From positions 57,426,333 through 57,490,332 of the forward strand of contig OX419756.1 of NCBI GenBank assembly GCA_948567375.1: a stretch of 64,000 nucleotides of DNA, written 5' to 3'. Below are positions 10,121 to 21,872 of the stretch, piece after piece. A program made the position numbers and the translations under genes. The stretch comes from Lunularia cruciata (lineage: Eukaryota > Streptophyta > Marchantiopsida > Lunulariales > Lunulariaceae). The first letter of the stretch is position 1. Every line of letters begins with the position of its first letter. The notes below the pieces were generated by a model that was not told the origin of the DNA, ran no database searches, and saw only the letters and a list, made by a program, of their open reading frames with translations.

Positions 10121-12908
10121 GTCGAGTCTTCTAAATATAGAGTTGATTCTAAGCTACCCATTCCGAACTGGACGATCGATCAATGAGGTTAAATGAGCTC
10201 AACAAACACCTTGTCCTGTATTAAGTAGGTGGGGTTTAATATAATAGGTCGAATCTGCAACCATAACTCTCATGATGAGTTTTTCTCACCAGAAAGAGAA
10301 TGCATAGAAACAAAAATGGAAGGATAACGATCGGTGATATGAATCTTACATGATTACCTTCCTCGGTCGTGTGCAATTCTGAAGTCATTTTTTACCTATT
10401 GTGCAATTACTTTTCTATTTCAATGATTCACCAAAATGACGGAGGAGTAGTCTTCCAGATGATCCTCTTGTAGCTAGCATGAGAGTGAAAGGTAATTTTA
10501 TTGCTAATTTTGGTTAAGATAAATCCAATCTTCGGAGCAGAAAATCCTTTTACGCTTGTGCGGTTGAGTTTGTTCCAGGATCTAGTGGTTGCCTCTTTAA
10601 TTGAACGTATTTTCTGGTTGTCTTTCGGAGAAAATCTATTCATATGCATAGGTTACTGCCGTACTATTATAATGCAATGTTCTAATATTGCATTAATAAA
10701 GTTCTGTTATGTTAACATTTTTCTATTATCTAACCATGAAAATGTATCATCAATGACCGTCCACAAGACTCAAATAATAATCCGAAGATTTACTAATTGA
10801 GTTAAGAAAAGTCACTTAACCATGACCCAATGGTACGATCCTTTACTTGAGATGATAACTGAGAAAACAATCGGCAATCTTGCTTGTTATTACTTGAATC
10901 GAGTAAATTTATTTAACCATGACTTAATAGTTTGTTTTGTTGGCCTTGAGAAGACATAGAGATAGTTTGAGGAAATAACAATAATCACATCAAAGCCAAT
11001 CTGCATTTCACGGGAATTCAAAATTAGTCCCAAAAATGAGTTTCACGGTCAAGAAGTAAGCTACCCATGAGTACTGTACCTGTCGATGAAATGATAAAAT
11101 CAAACATAGACATAGAGTATCTTTGTTTGAATATAAATATTTTCCCCACTTTCTTCAATTGTTATTATTCTCCTTTTGAGGTACTCTCCGACACTAGGAA
11201 CTAATAGAGAGAGTAAAGTTAAAACTAAACTAAACATTGAGAGGATGGACTCAAATGAGACAAATCCAACAACATCAATGCCTTGTCCGTTGGAGACAAA
11301 TCTGTACCATACCGTATCCATTCAGAGATCAATGTAGCCCACATCATTACGGTACCTGGTCCCTTCGTGTTGAGGAACGCAGAATCATGTAGTGGACGTT
11401 TGCTGCCCGAGTCGAGTCGCAGAGCAGGCTCTCACTACTACAGTTGCAAAAGGAGCAGGTGCCGAGAGTGGCATGTACGGCAGAGCCAGCCAGTGAGTGC
11501 AGGTTTGTAAAGCCTGTGTGACAGGCCTGATACACCACCACAAGAGGGACGAGGGAAGGAGCAGGAAGCGTTCGAGTCAATCAACGAAGTACACGAGGTA
11601 GATTGCAGATCGCCTACCCAGTACTCTTTTCCTTATCAGAGATACAGCTTCAACCCAATTGATGATCCTCTGAGCAGCACAGAAATCTTGTTCCGGACCA
11701 CTACCACCCGAGGGTTTCCGTAGACCCTTAACTCTTACATACACCTACTGTACGCCTCTGAGCAGCACAGAAGTCTTGTTCCGGACCATTACCCGAGGAT
11801 TTTGGGCAGACAACTCTCACATACATCCAGTACGCTGCTTGGGACCACCAACTGTCCTTTCTGAAGACCAATTGAAGTGAATCAAGGACGTGGCCCGACG
11901 GCGGGTCGTCTTCGTATGTTCAAATATTTAAGTATTGCACTGAATGGAGCCCTTTATCTGTAGAGTATGTAGTATCCTACAGTTTGTACTGGTTCTTTCA
12001 GTTTTGATTTTGCGTACGGTATGCCCGATCAACGAGTAGTTTAGTGCGGCCCGTGATTTAGTTGTGGGTTAGATTGAGAAGTCGAATAGCACACTTGAGC
12101 TTCAGCAGAACATGCGTCCTTGGGATTGGTTTAGTATGGAATTACTGAGGGGAAGTAAGCAAAGCATGATTATTGTACTCAGAAGACGGTGACAGAAAAA
12201 GTGTGACCCTAAATCGCAGGCACATTGCAAACTGGTTTTGACGGGTAAGAAGGTGCAAGGACTGCTTCTAACTCTCTGTACAATCTGGTCAGAATCTTGC
12301 AAAACGGTGCGAGGTTATCATATCGTACTTGGCTATCATCGATAGACACAGCTATGAGGTTGTTTTCTTAGCCTTTGCTTTGAGGCAGGTACGGATTGGG
12401 TTCGAGCTGGACAAGACAAAATTAATTTTTAACACTTAAGTTAAGATGACGCCTCAAAGCTCTCGAAACGGAATTTGGTCTATCGGAGTGGCGAAAGGCT
12501 CCAAATTTGCCATCAGAATGTAGTGAAGAGTGATTATGAACGATGTCATTCGGGTGATTGTCCGATATCTCCTGTCACAAGAGGGTTCAGCACTTTCACA
12601 GCTGATTGGAAGGTGCAGGACTCGAATTCTCGCAATCTGCAGTTGGTGAGAGTAATGTGAACTCGTACGGTTTTGCATCGATGCTACATTACCAGGCAGT
12701 TCAGCAGATGATTTAAGCAAAAACCCTCTGCTTGTGAATTTTGTAGCAATTCTTCTCGTCCAGGCGCATGAGCTTAAACTTCCAAGTAGTTGTACAGCCG
12801 TACTTCCAGGCACCCCAGTCTTCCAAGGCGAAATGAGTGAGATTCATTGAGAACTTCCATCGTGGGAAGTTCCGGCTAAGATCATTTCGGTGCCTCAGTT
12901 GGTAGATC
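10121..12908. other. Intergenic, upstream of the P450; short tandem duplication at 11667-11842
   Basis: No gene is recognised. The A+T content drops towards 11300-12900, as expected near a gene. An 88-bp direct duplication starts at 11667 and 11755 (CCTCTGAGCAGCACAGAA, then TCTTGTTCCGGACCA). No TATA box or transcription start for the P450 could be fixed with confidence. Confidence 0.5.
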
Positions 12909-15900
12909 ATGCCTCGGTACCTGGAGCTGCAGGGAGGATTCTTGGTAGAATGGATGACTCTGTCGACCGTGGTGCTCCCTATCGTTCTGATCGGATTGAT
13001 CGTTTTTGCTACCCTGAGGAAGTTCAGTAGTCCTTGTGGCAACCGCTTGGAGCAACCCCCGACTCCACTCATAGATTGGCCGATTGTGGGAAGTCTTCCA
13101 CAGCTGATGTGTGTGGAGAAGGTCTCCCACAAATATACAGAAGATCTATTTCTGAAGCACGGTCCCATTATCAAAGTAAAAGTCGGAAAGCGTAGGCACA
13201 TTTTCATTGGGAGCGCTGGATTAGCAAAGGAGTGTCTGGAGAACAACGATGAGGTGTTCGCTTCCAGGCCAAAGAGGGCTTATCACAAGTACCTTTCCTT
13301 CGGGGACGATGATCTTGGTTTGTTACAATTTCTCTGCTCATCAAATTTCTGCAGGTGACAAAGTTAGCTACATTGTTCAGCTTATCTGTCCAGAGGTAGA
13401 GAAAGTTGTATTCAAACTTGAAAAGTAATGCTCCTGATCCCTGTTCTTCCTTAGTCGTACTTATCGCAGATTGAGCTCAAAACTTCTATTATGGGGACAG
13501 ATGATATATGTACTCCGTTCACATGAACAGTCGTGACTGGTCATTTGTGTAACCTCTTCCACCAATCGCGGAACCGTTCTGAATTAAGGGTTCGTCAAGT
13601 TCTGAAACTATTAGTTTCCATGAGTGTTTGCTCCATGCTCAGCACAGAGATGAGCTATGCATGCAGCGATAACCAACTGTTATCAGTTATTCTCCAGATG
13701 AGAACAGCTCATGAAGCGTGAGTGGTTAATCCCTCGCCAGTACGAATTTGCGGGCAATTACTATTAGCTGATATACAAGGTGATTTCGACTTATTGACAG
13801 ACTGGCTTCGTTCCGGTTTCCAAAGACTGATGTTCTTCCATGCTTCTTGCAGCAAATGCTCCATTCGGAGAACACTGGCAGTTCCTTCGGAGCATATACA
13901 CAGAGGAGCTTCTATCTCCAAAAAGGTCGGCGACATTCAAGAAGATCAGATCTGAGGAGCTATCTCTTTTCATTCGAAACATAATGAAGCAACAGAGGCA
14001 AAGTAACGTCATATACGTCAATCTGCGCAAGAGGATTCTCGAGCTAGTCCTCAACATGATTACCTTGATGGTGATGAGCGCCCGGAGCTTCCCATACGAT
14101 GACATCAATGTAACCAACAAGCCTTTTGGAAGAGCTTACACTGCGAAAGAGATTGATGATATGCGGTCCAGGGGTCCAGATTGGAGAGAATACGGCGATA
14201 CGATTACAAAGCTCTTTACATCTCCTCTGATGGAGGATACGATTCCTCTCCTTAAATTTGTGGATTCCTTGACCGGACGAAGGCATAAGATGAAGAGAGT
14301 CAAGAGGAGGCTGGTGGAGTTGTACAGAGACGTCATTAAGGAGCACCAAGAGAGAAGGGAGAAACAACCAGCTACCGACACCGACAGCAACTTCCTCGAT
14401 GCGCTTCTGTCCATGCCTGGACCGAAAGGCGAAGAACACATTTCCGAAGAAACTATCATGGGCCTCCTTCAGGTAGGTCCACCGCTCTGATCTGTAGGCA
14501 TAATCTTTTTCGTTCACAATTCAGCTTGTGCCAGCAGTTGCTGTACTATCTCAGCGGATCTGCATGTACTTGCTTGCTGTTTCTTAAATCGTCCTAAACC
14601 TCACCAGTTCCTTCAATCTAGCAAAGATTCCCATCAAGAACAAGCTTTGTCACCCTGATTGAAATCTTTTCATCTACGAGCTTCACGTGGCACCCACTTG
14701 TACCCACCTTGAGAGCGATTTATCGCTGCCTGCAAAATCTAGTTCTCACATCGTTCTACGTACTAAATGAGTAGTCTCCACACAAGTCAGTCTCCTTCAG
14801 ATGGATGTCTTCATGTCCGCATTCTAGTACCTATTCTTTTTCTGTATCTTAAGACTCCAAAGTTTGTAGTCCACAACCATAATCAGGGGCAATGTGAGAG
14901 TCGAACTCCGGTCCTATTGTACCCGAAGCCGGAATTATACCTCTAGATCAAATGCACTTGTCCCCAGGCTAAGTTGACAGCTACGTCAGATGAATCTTAC
15001 TATTTGCATCCTAGTATCTACACGTTTATTGCACCTTAAGACTCAAAAGTTTGGAGTCCACGATCATAAACAGGGGCAATCTGAGAATCAAATTCCGGAC
15101 CTCTTGTACCCAAAGCAAAAATCATACCACTAATTTGCCCGGTAAGCTTCTTTGACATTTATACCTCAAAGTCTTACGTGTTTACTGAGCTAGTTTATAC
15201 TCGTCCTTCTTTCCGTCACTTAGGCGCCAAACCCCTTTTGTGTATATTGAACCATGAGGAAGATTGTAAGACGTAGACAGCGGAGAATTCCTATGATTCG
15301 AAATCTAAACCTGTTGTAGCCGAACGGAGAAAGAGATAATACCAGTATCTCGCATTTATTGCTTCTAGGGTTGACTCCAAATGAGAGGAGATGCACGATA
15401 TAAATTACCCTGCCTCTCGCATTCTAAGCAAGCGCTCTACCATCTGAGCTACATTCCCCAGTTAGGCTCCAACCACAAGCTTTTTTTATTGTTTTAATCC
15501 TTTAGAGGAAGAGCTTACATGCTTCTCTGGTGCAAAGATGCAAAACAGAAATTGATTACCTGAGTTGGTAACCACTTTACTTCCTACAATCAGCTCTGTG
15601 TCTTTCGCGCTATACTTTCTACGTGATGATGGGGCTCGGGTTTGCTTGATATTTCATCCATTCCTGTGAAGGCTATAGACTACACTATTGTCAGTAACTC
15701 AGCAGCCATCCTAAAGCTTTCAGTAGAGCCAATCAGACCAAAAAGTGAATAGACCAATCCATGTGCAATTCTGTATGAAACAGACGTTTAATGCAATATG
15801 ATCCTTATCAATTTCAATGAGACGAAATAATATGACTTGTGCAGATCAAACTATAGAGCTGATGCACGCTCATGAAATGAATGCATCGCTGCGCCGGTAT

Positions 15901-18291
15901 CTTTGTTCACCTACTTGACACCACCAGCTTTTCTAAACTGATACCTTGCTTCCAGTGTCTTCTCCGTGGAGACAGTTATGAGGGAGAGGTTTGTATATCT
16001 GTGTTCTGAGTTGCTACCGGCAGCTACTACAAGGATGTAATTCCATGCAAAATGAAAATACCTGAAACTAGACATTGCGATTAAGTCTGTTGCAGCCTGA
16101 ATCCACCTAAGTTATAGGACCAAGCATGTACAGTCGGGCACATTGCTTGGAGACTACACAGTGGGATCACCTTTGTGGAAGATAGTAACGATGAGTGGTA
16201 CCGCAGAGAACTGCATACAGCAAAATGAATCTGTTCTGGCTTGGTAGACCAAGCCCATGCGCTAAGCTTTCGATCATAGAACGAGGATTCTGTACTTTTC
16301 CTCTGTGAATTGGACAAGAATTTGTCGTCGTGTGCGGAAAGGAGAGGAAGCCGGCGAATGCATGACCTGGAAAGCCGCCCGACACATTGGAAAGCGGTGT
16401 GGTCAGTAGTCGAGAACGAGTCCTTCATTGACTCCCGTATCCCACAGGGGTCGAACAGAAGACTTTGTATCCAGGAATCAGACGCTCTATCCGGTGGGCT
16501 ACACGCGCTGGTTTGGAAATCGTCGGATAACCTTTATTAAAAAGGTATGCAATAACAGAGCATGTAGAAGACGTTCATGCTGCGGTAGGAGATATGCCCT
16601 AACCGCAACCCTTTTGATTAGGTCAAACATTCGGGACAAAACATTACATCTAACTTTCCAATTTTTGCTTGTGTTACTCTCTTTGAGTTTCATACGGCAT
16701 AAGGAGCTTTAGCTGTTAGCGACAGTAGTTATCTCCTGTAGATACATGTTTTTCACGGGAATTGAAGGCAACCATGTATAGCCCTGCGTGTAAAGCTGTT
16801 ACCTGATTTGGGGTTGGTGTTTTCTTGGAAGAAGAGGAAATCCTTGCGGTTATTCAATCATTGGATTGATGAGTAGAATTAGACATCTTATTTCGGAATT
16901 GGATTCCGATACGAATGTGCTCTCAAGGGGGCACCAGCGAGAATTACTTCACCAACACTAGCGGTTGAAACTCTTGGTTTCTTAAGTTCGCTCGGGAAAT
17001 CAGAAACAGTAATGAAGGTTCTCAATGTGATCTATTTCTCCATTTGCAGCTTCTCCATTAAAAGCGGGGGTGTACTAAGAGCTCTTCAAGTTTGAAAAGT
17101 TGAAGCTCTTGCAATCCCTTAAAGAGTATTTGTCTTGTAGAGGCGAAGGTCGGATAGCTCCGATGTTGATGGAGATGCGGGGTATCGATCCCCGTGCCTC
17201 TCGCATGCTAAGCGAGCGCTCTACCATCTGAGCTACATCCCCTTGGGCTGTCAAAGTTGTAGAACAAATATATTAAAAGGCTAATTATGGTTGAAATTCT
17301 GGATGTGCAGTCTACAGTTGCAGTGGGATCAGTCAGCACGGCATCGACGATTGAGTGGGCAATGTCCCATCTGTTAAAAAACCCTCACTGCATGGAGAAA
17401 ATTGTCGAGGAGTTGGACAGGGTCGTGGGACTAGAAAGATGTGTGGAAGAGCAGGATATACCGAATTTGCCGTATCTCCGAGCTGTAGTGAAGGAAACCT
17501 TCAGACTGACTCCCACAGGGCCCATGCTCCTTCCCCATGCAACTACTGCCGCCTGCAAGGTGAGCAATCTTACTATCAACAGCTGCATTTCCTCTTCTGT
17601 TTGTGGTGCCGTCACTTCCAGTACAGGCCCCTGGTAAACCCTGAGCCCCCGACTTCCTAAGACTGCCCAGTTGGACATTACTGTTATCTAATCAACTTCT
17701 ATTGATAGTCAACGATTTGATTTTGTTGAAAGTTCTGGTCTTCTATTTCATCTTGGCTTTTTGACTGGTCTGACTGAAAAAGTCAGCTTGAATGATGGGA
17801 TATCGAACAAAGTTGCAGAAGCAGATGGGCATGGCCTCTCTGGAAGGGAAGTTTCTTCCATATGGCAAGTAGTGCAAGCAATCCCGTAACCTAACCTGTT
17901 GGATGTCGATGGGCAGGTTGGGGACTACGACATTCGGGCAAAATCGACAGTAATTTTCAACGTGTGGGCCATGGGACGAAATCCACACATGTGGCCTAAT
18001 CCTCTGGTGTTTGACCCAGACAGGTTTCTCGATTCTGACGTTGATGTTAGGGGTGAACACTTCCAGCTGTTTCCATTCGGATCTGGAAAGAGATGTTGCC
18101 CAGCCATAGACATGAGCATGAATATGATCCAATTTACAATTGCACGACTCATCCAAAGTTTCACCTGGTCGCTCATAGGAAATATGACCCCAGAGAAGCT
18201 GGACATGCGTGACACATTCGGATTGGTGATAACAAGACTCAAGCCCCTTGAGGCCCATGCACTTCCGCGACTGTCTTGCAAACTGTTCTGA
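12909..18291 (+). CDS. Cytochrome P450 monooxygenase, plant A-type (CYP71 clan), four exons
   Basis: This is a heme-thiolate monooxygenase, expected to be anchored in the endoplasmic reticulum and fed electrons by a P450 reductase. Inferred exons are 12909-13317, 13853-14472, 17311-17559 and 17917-18291; they splice in frame (GT-AG, phases 1, 0, 0) to 550 residues, a normal length. Seen in order: an N-terminal membrane segment (about residues 12-35), a proline-rich hinge (QPPTPLIDWPIVGSL), the C-helix W (FGEHWQFLRS), the I-helix (about 346-358), the K-helix ExxR (ETFR, 405-408), the PERF-like FDPDRF (458-463) and the heme loop FGSGKRCCPA with ligand Cys487. Two oddities: the I-helix reads VGSVST where AGTDTT is usual, so the acidic residue is missing, and the last glycine of the heme loop is alanine. 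Family and substrate are unknown. The ATG at 12909 is chosen because it precedes the membrane anchor. Confidence 0.88.
14886..14957 (-). pseudogene. tRNA-Pro-like relic 1 (anticodon position CGG)
   Basis: This is a 72-nt match to tRNA-Pro(CGG): GTGCATTTGATCTAGAGGTA at the 5' end, GCTTCGGGT at the anticodon, GAGTTCGACTC in the T-loop region and TTGCCCC at the 3' end. The anticodon and T stems carry mismatches. The unit together with its 3' tail repeats relic 2 at a distance of about 187 bp. Confidence 0.85.
15073..15140 (-). pseudogene. tRNA-Pro-like relic 2 (anticodon position TGG)
   Basis: The minus strand contains AGTGGTATGATTTTTGCTTT, then GGGT, GAGGTCC and TTTGATTCTC, ending in TGCCCC. 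It matches plant tRNA-Pro(TGG) with a deletion in the D-arm and mismatched stems. It is followed by a tail shared with relic 1. Confidence 0.82.
15282..15359 (-). pseudogene. tRNA-Pro-like relic 3 (most decayed)
   Basis: The minus strand shows ACTGGTATTAT (D-arm), GTTCGGCT (anticodon position CGG) and AGATTTCGAATC followed by GGAATTCTCC (T-arm and acceptor). This is the order and spacing of tRNA-Pro, but with several insertions and no paired stems. It directly follows the tRNA-Ala relic on the same strand. Confidence 0.55.
15386..15459 (-). pseudogene. tRNA-Ala-like relic
   Basis: The first half (TGTAGCTCAGATGGTAGAGC) and the anticodon arm are nearly identical to the tRNA-Ala at 17170-17242, and the 3' acceptor strand CATCTCC is kept. 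The T-arm is destroyed, there is an extra base near the 5' end, and the anticodon position reads AGA in place of AGC. It is not expected to work as a tRNA. Confidence 0.85.
16438..16508 (-). pseudogene. tRNA-Arg-like relic (CCT anticodon position)
   Basis: The minus strand starts GCGCGTGTAGCCCACCGGAT and continues AGAGCGTCTG, TTCCTGG and GTTCGACCCC, matching the plant tRNA-Arg(CCT) pattern. The anticodon stem and the 3' acceptor strand no longer pair, so it is a relic. It has the same orientation as the intact tRNA-Ala 660 bp away. Confidence 0.7.
17170..17242 (-). tRNA. tRNA-Ala (anticodon AGC)
   Basis: The minus strand starts GGGGATGTAGCTCAGATGG and folds into a complete 73-nt cloverleaf: acceptor GGGGATG with CATCTCC, a D-arm, an anticodon stem CTCGC/GCGAG with loop TTAGCAT (anticodon AGC), a T-arm CGGGG/CCCCG and discriminator A. 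The acceptor has the G3:U70 wobble pair that alanyl-tRNA synthetase requires. The internal A and B box regions are intact. There is no intron, and CCA is not encoded, as usual for nuclear genes. It lies antisense in P450 intron 2, 68 bp before exon 3. No strong T-run follows at once; the nearest TTTT on this strand is some 70 nt downstream. Confidence 0.96.
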
Positions 18292-19640
18292 AGTCTGAAG
18301 TCGCTGGACTTGTGAACTACAGCACAGTAATAGGCGTGAATTACCGGCCCAAGAAGCTGTATCGTCTATTGGGTTGGTTTCCGCTTTCCGGAACATCGAG
18401 AGTACTGTAGATAGTAAGGATTTGTACAAGAGAGTTAGGCATCCAGAACTTGGTAAAGTTCTCACTAGATGATCCAAATTTGCAGTGAAGTTCACGTTTT
18501 GAGTAAACACCTGTGTAATCATATCTCAACCCATGCACTCTCGAGTTGTGCTTCAAAACCTTGCTCACATAAGGTTTCTCCATGGATGAGAATAGGAGGT
18601 TTCATATTTAAGCTTTCGGAAGTTCCCTACAAACTTTTACGGGTAACCGGGAAAATGTTTACTAGTATCGAATATATTTTTCAGTGAAAGTTTACAGGCA
18701 GGCTACCCGTAGCTAGCTGTATATTTTCGGGTTATGTTTCTCATGACCCGTAAATAAGTGTTGAGGGTATCCCCGTCAAACCTAAATGAATGATGAGATT
18801 TAAAATTTCTAAGTCGCATAAAATTTCAAAGCCTCAGCACTTTCAAAGCTGGCATTCGCGCTGTCGACCATTTGAGAAACATTTGCATTTTGAGATCATT
18901 AGCTCGCGCGACTGGACCACTTGAGAGACAATATATATCATTAGCAAGTTACTTCTCCAATTGAGAGATATTCTCATTTTGAGATCATTAGCACGTACCG
19001 ACAAGTTGAGAGACACTCGAGATCATTAGCACATTACTTCTCCAGTTGAGAGATATTCTCATTTTGAGATTATTAGCAGTTCAACAAGTTGAGAGACATT
19101 CTAGATCATTAGCATATTACTTCTTTTGTGTCTATTACCTTCTGTGTGTCTGTTTGCCAACACACAAGTAATTCTGTTCTTGCTGAACACACACGAGAAA
19201 TTTTGTTTCTGTCGAAGCGGGGACATGACACACGAGAAATTTAAAGATCAATAAAATTGGTTTGCAGTGAGAGGTCAAATTAACATTGAGTATTAGCACT
19301 AGAGCTAGCAGTGAAACTATTTGCCACATAGAGTGTGATATAGAGTGTCATAGTATTCACCACCAAGAGTATTGTATCTAGATTTCCTCTCTAGTATGTA
19401 GTATGAAGAAGCTTTGAGTAGCACCTTTCTTGACTTTCCTTCCGAGAAACACATTTACTTAGATTAGTAGCACAATTCTCATTTTTGGTCGAGACAAATT
19501 TCATTACACTACCATACAAAGAGAATTGCCTCGAGCAACCTCGGAGCACCTATCAACTAGAGAGGGAACGGTTGCACCCGATAGTGTGAAAGGTTTGCAA
19601 TGTTGTGCATCGACCTCTGCACTTTGCTACAAAAAGAAAT
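18292..19640. other. Intergenic, downstream of the P450, with an ~87-bp tandem repeat
   Basis: Three imperfect copies start at 18872, 18961 and 19046 (TTGAGARAYATT, then CATTTTGAGATCATTAGC), with a spacing of 89 and 85 bp. Shorter echoes of CACACGAGAAATTT occur near 19190-19240. No gene is recognised, and from here on the sequence becomes A+T-rich. Confidence 0.65.
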
Positions 19641-19879
19641 AGCAAAATATATCAGATTCATTTTGAACGATAAAGTAGAGAGTGATTTGGTGGATACTAA
19701 CATGGAGGTGTGGAATGATGAATGGAGCAACATGGAGGAGTGGAGCGACTATGAATATGAGCTCTAGCATTTGTTAACAAGGTGGTGGAACTTTGTTGCC
19801 AAAGCATGGCATTTGTAAGAAAGGATTCAATGGCGTCATAGTACTGAATTTGAATTGAAAATTTTCAAAGGATTACAAC

Positions 19880-20850
19880 CGAATGCTTTAGACAACTAAC
19901 CAGAATGGACTTTATTTCCTTCAATACCTTGTTTGATTTAATCAAAGATCATTTTGTTTTCAGAAATGCATCACAAAGATACCAAAGCACAATTTGGATA
20001 CAAGTTGCACTAGCTCTTGATAGATTGGGGCATCAAAGTAATGGAGCAAGTATTGGTAGAGGTTTAAATATATTGGAGGATTAGTGCAGTATCTCTTGTG
20101 AAATTTACTCGATGAGTTATGATAGCAATAATTAGTGTTATGGGTAAAGGAGTGAAATGGCCGGACAGAGAGGAAAGAATTTGAATATCCCCTATGTTCC
20201 TAGAGAAGCGTTTTCTGGGGTGTGTGGGTTTAGTGGATGGTATGCTTTTTTGTATAGGTCAAAAGACAAGTATTGGTTGGGAAATTTATCTTAATAGAAA
20301 AGGATACTACTCTCTTAGTGATCAAGTGGTGTGTGATCAAAGAAGGATTATTCATGTATTGGAGGTAAGAATATTGCTTTGTTTGTTTGAGAGAAGAACA
20401 TTGCTTTATTCAAATGATATGTTTTAGGTGAACCTCTTGCAATAACATAATATTTATTGTCTTTTGATGGGAACTAGGTATGCTTGGATCTTGTGATGAC
20501 ATGGAATGTTTGAGAAGATCTCCTATTTGGTGTGAGTTAAACACAAGAGGAGAGTGCAATTTTCTTGACAAACAACAATATCTTTTAGAAGATTTGGGTT
20601 ATGTCCCAATGAGTCACTTGGTCCCCTCAAACAGGCATGCTCTCAAAAGAAACAAGACTTCAAAAAATGTCTTGCAAAAGCTAGAATGCTAAACTAGCAT
20701 TGTATTGGCATTTTGAAGGCAAGATTACATTCTTTGAAAGAATTCTCAATGATCCTAGTAGATATGCAATGATGTTAAAATGTGTGATTATATGTATTAT
20801 TTTACATAAATTTATTATTAATTGAATTGATAATTGGGTAGAAGAAGATA
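19880..20850 (+). pseudogene. PIF/Harbinger transposase remnant (DDE_Tnp_4 type)
   Basis: This is a broken transposase of a PIF/Harbinger DNA transposon. The N-terminal part (19890-20110) reads FNTLFDLIKDHFVFRNASQR and LGHQSNGASIGRGLNILED, typical of the helix-turn-helix region. The catalytic part reads GCVGLVDGML with YLNRKGYYSLSDQVVCDQRR (20211-20340), then GSCDDMECLRRSPIW and YLLEDLGYVP, LVPSNRHALKR (20480-20660). The first two catalytic aspartates can be assigned (VDG; GSCDD in place of the usual GSxHD). The third acidic residue lies in the decayed 3' part near 20690. Stops and frame changes separate the pieces, and a stop follows NILED at about 20081. A Myb/SANT-like partner may lie convergently at 23078-24165. 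Confidence 0.8.
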
Positions 20851-21870
20851 TAGAGATTGCTGAAGAAATAGATAGTGATTTATATCAAGGAGTAGAGTAC
20901 CATGGAGAAATTTGGGAGGAGACTAGAAGTTATGCAATGAAACTTGTTTAGCATATATGCTCAGAAGGCAATGAAAATGTTATGAATATCATGCTCCAAG
21001 GGTAGTAGAAGTAGAATTCGTAAGTGCAGTTTGTATTTGAACAAGATAAAGAAATTTTCTCTAGAAATATATTTGGATGTGTTTGTATATGCATATATTT
21101 TTGTTATATATATACATAACTTTAGAACAACTCAAGACAATTCAAGTTATAGTAAAATAGTCATTATTGCTAACTAATTTTAGTAAACTAGTTTTGGACA
21201 TTCAGTTTAAAAGACACCTCAAATCTAGACGTCTTATGGAAGAAACTTTGCTTCAAAGGAGGTTTTGAAAAAATTTGCTTCAAAAGGGTTTTGGGTGAAT
21301 CTTTTTGCTTAGAATCTAATTCATCAAAAATTATAGAAGAAGACAAGTGATCAAAGAAGGATAAATGAAGTAGATTATATTAGTTTAGAGTTTCGAGATA
21401 GAGAGAAGTGAGAAGAGAGAAAAGGAAGTATGAGAGACAGATTTTTGAGAGTCTAAATAATGTTCAAGACAAGTTTGGGATGTTGAGAGAGAGTTCAGGA
21501 TGTTGATGGGTGAAAGGCCAACAAGACAAAATTTGAACAAGCATAATTTTGGGAGGGTTTTGGAAGTACAAGATGTTTAAACTTGCCTGTTTGAGAGGAG
21601 AAGTGTGTTTGGGAAGAGAAAGGAAGTACAATAACTTTTGGATAGTGTTTTGAAACCAATTTGAAGTTGCTTGTTTGTTGGAGAGTATTTCTTAACCAGT
21701 TTGAAGTTGCATGTTTATTGCCAGTTTGTTGCATGAGTTTAGTGTTTGTTGTTTGGGTTTAATGTGAGGAGCATCAAGAATGTAGCAATAATTACTAGTT
21801 TGGTAAATTCATTTAGGGTAAGCAAGTAGGTTTCAAAGAGAGTGTATGAGAGAGTAAAGATACCAAGCAT
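20851..21870. other. A+T-rich transposon flank, no gene
   Basis: No further coding similarity is seen beyond the transposase. Near 21640-21740 the phrase TTTGAAGTTGC recurs at a spacing of about 50 bp. It is probably the interior of the Harbinger-type element or of a neighbouring element. Confidence 0.45.
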
Positions 21871-21872
21871 AG

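Larger units (their letters stand above)
14473..17310. other. P450 intron 2 (2838 bp), host of antisense tRNA and tRNA relics
   Basis: It is bounded by CAG|GTAGGT at 14472/14473 and GTGCAG|TCTACA at 17310/17311, and keeps the frame (phase 0) with exact I-helix spacing. It is far longer than intron 1 (535 bp) and intron 3 (357 bp). The extra length holds one intact tRNA gene and five tRNA-like relics, all antisense to the P450. The rest (about 15500-16400 and 16550-17150) has no recognisable gene. Confidence 0.8.

Noticed and set aside
12713-13246. 177-codon minus-strand open frame over P450 exon 1
   Set aside because: Lies antisense to a well-supported coding exon and has no domain; a shadow frame.
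14044-14517. 157-codon minus-strand open frame over P450 exon 2
   Set aside because: Antisense shadow of the exon; no similarity.
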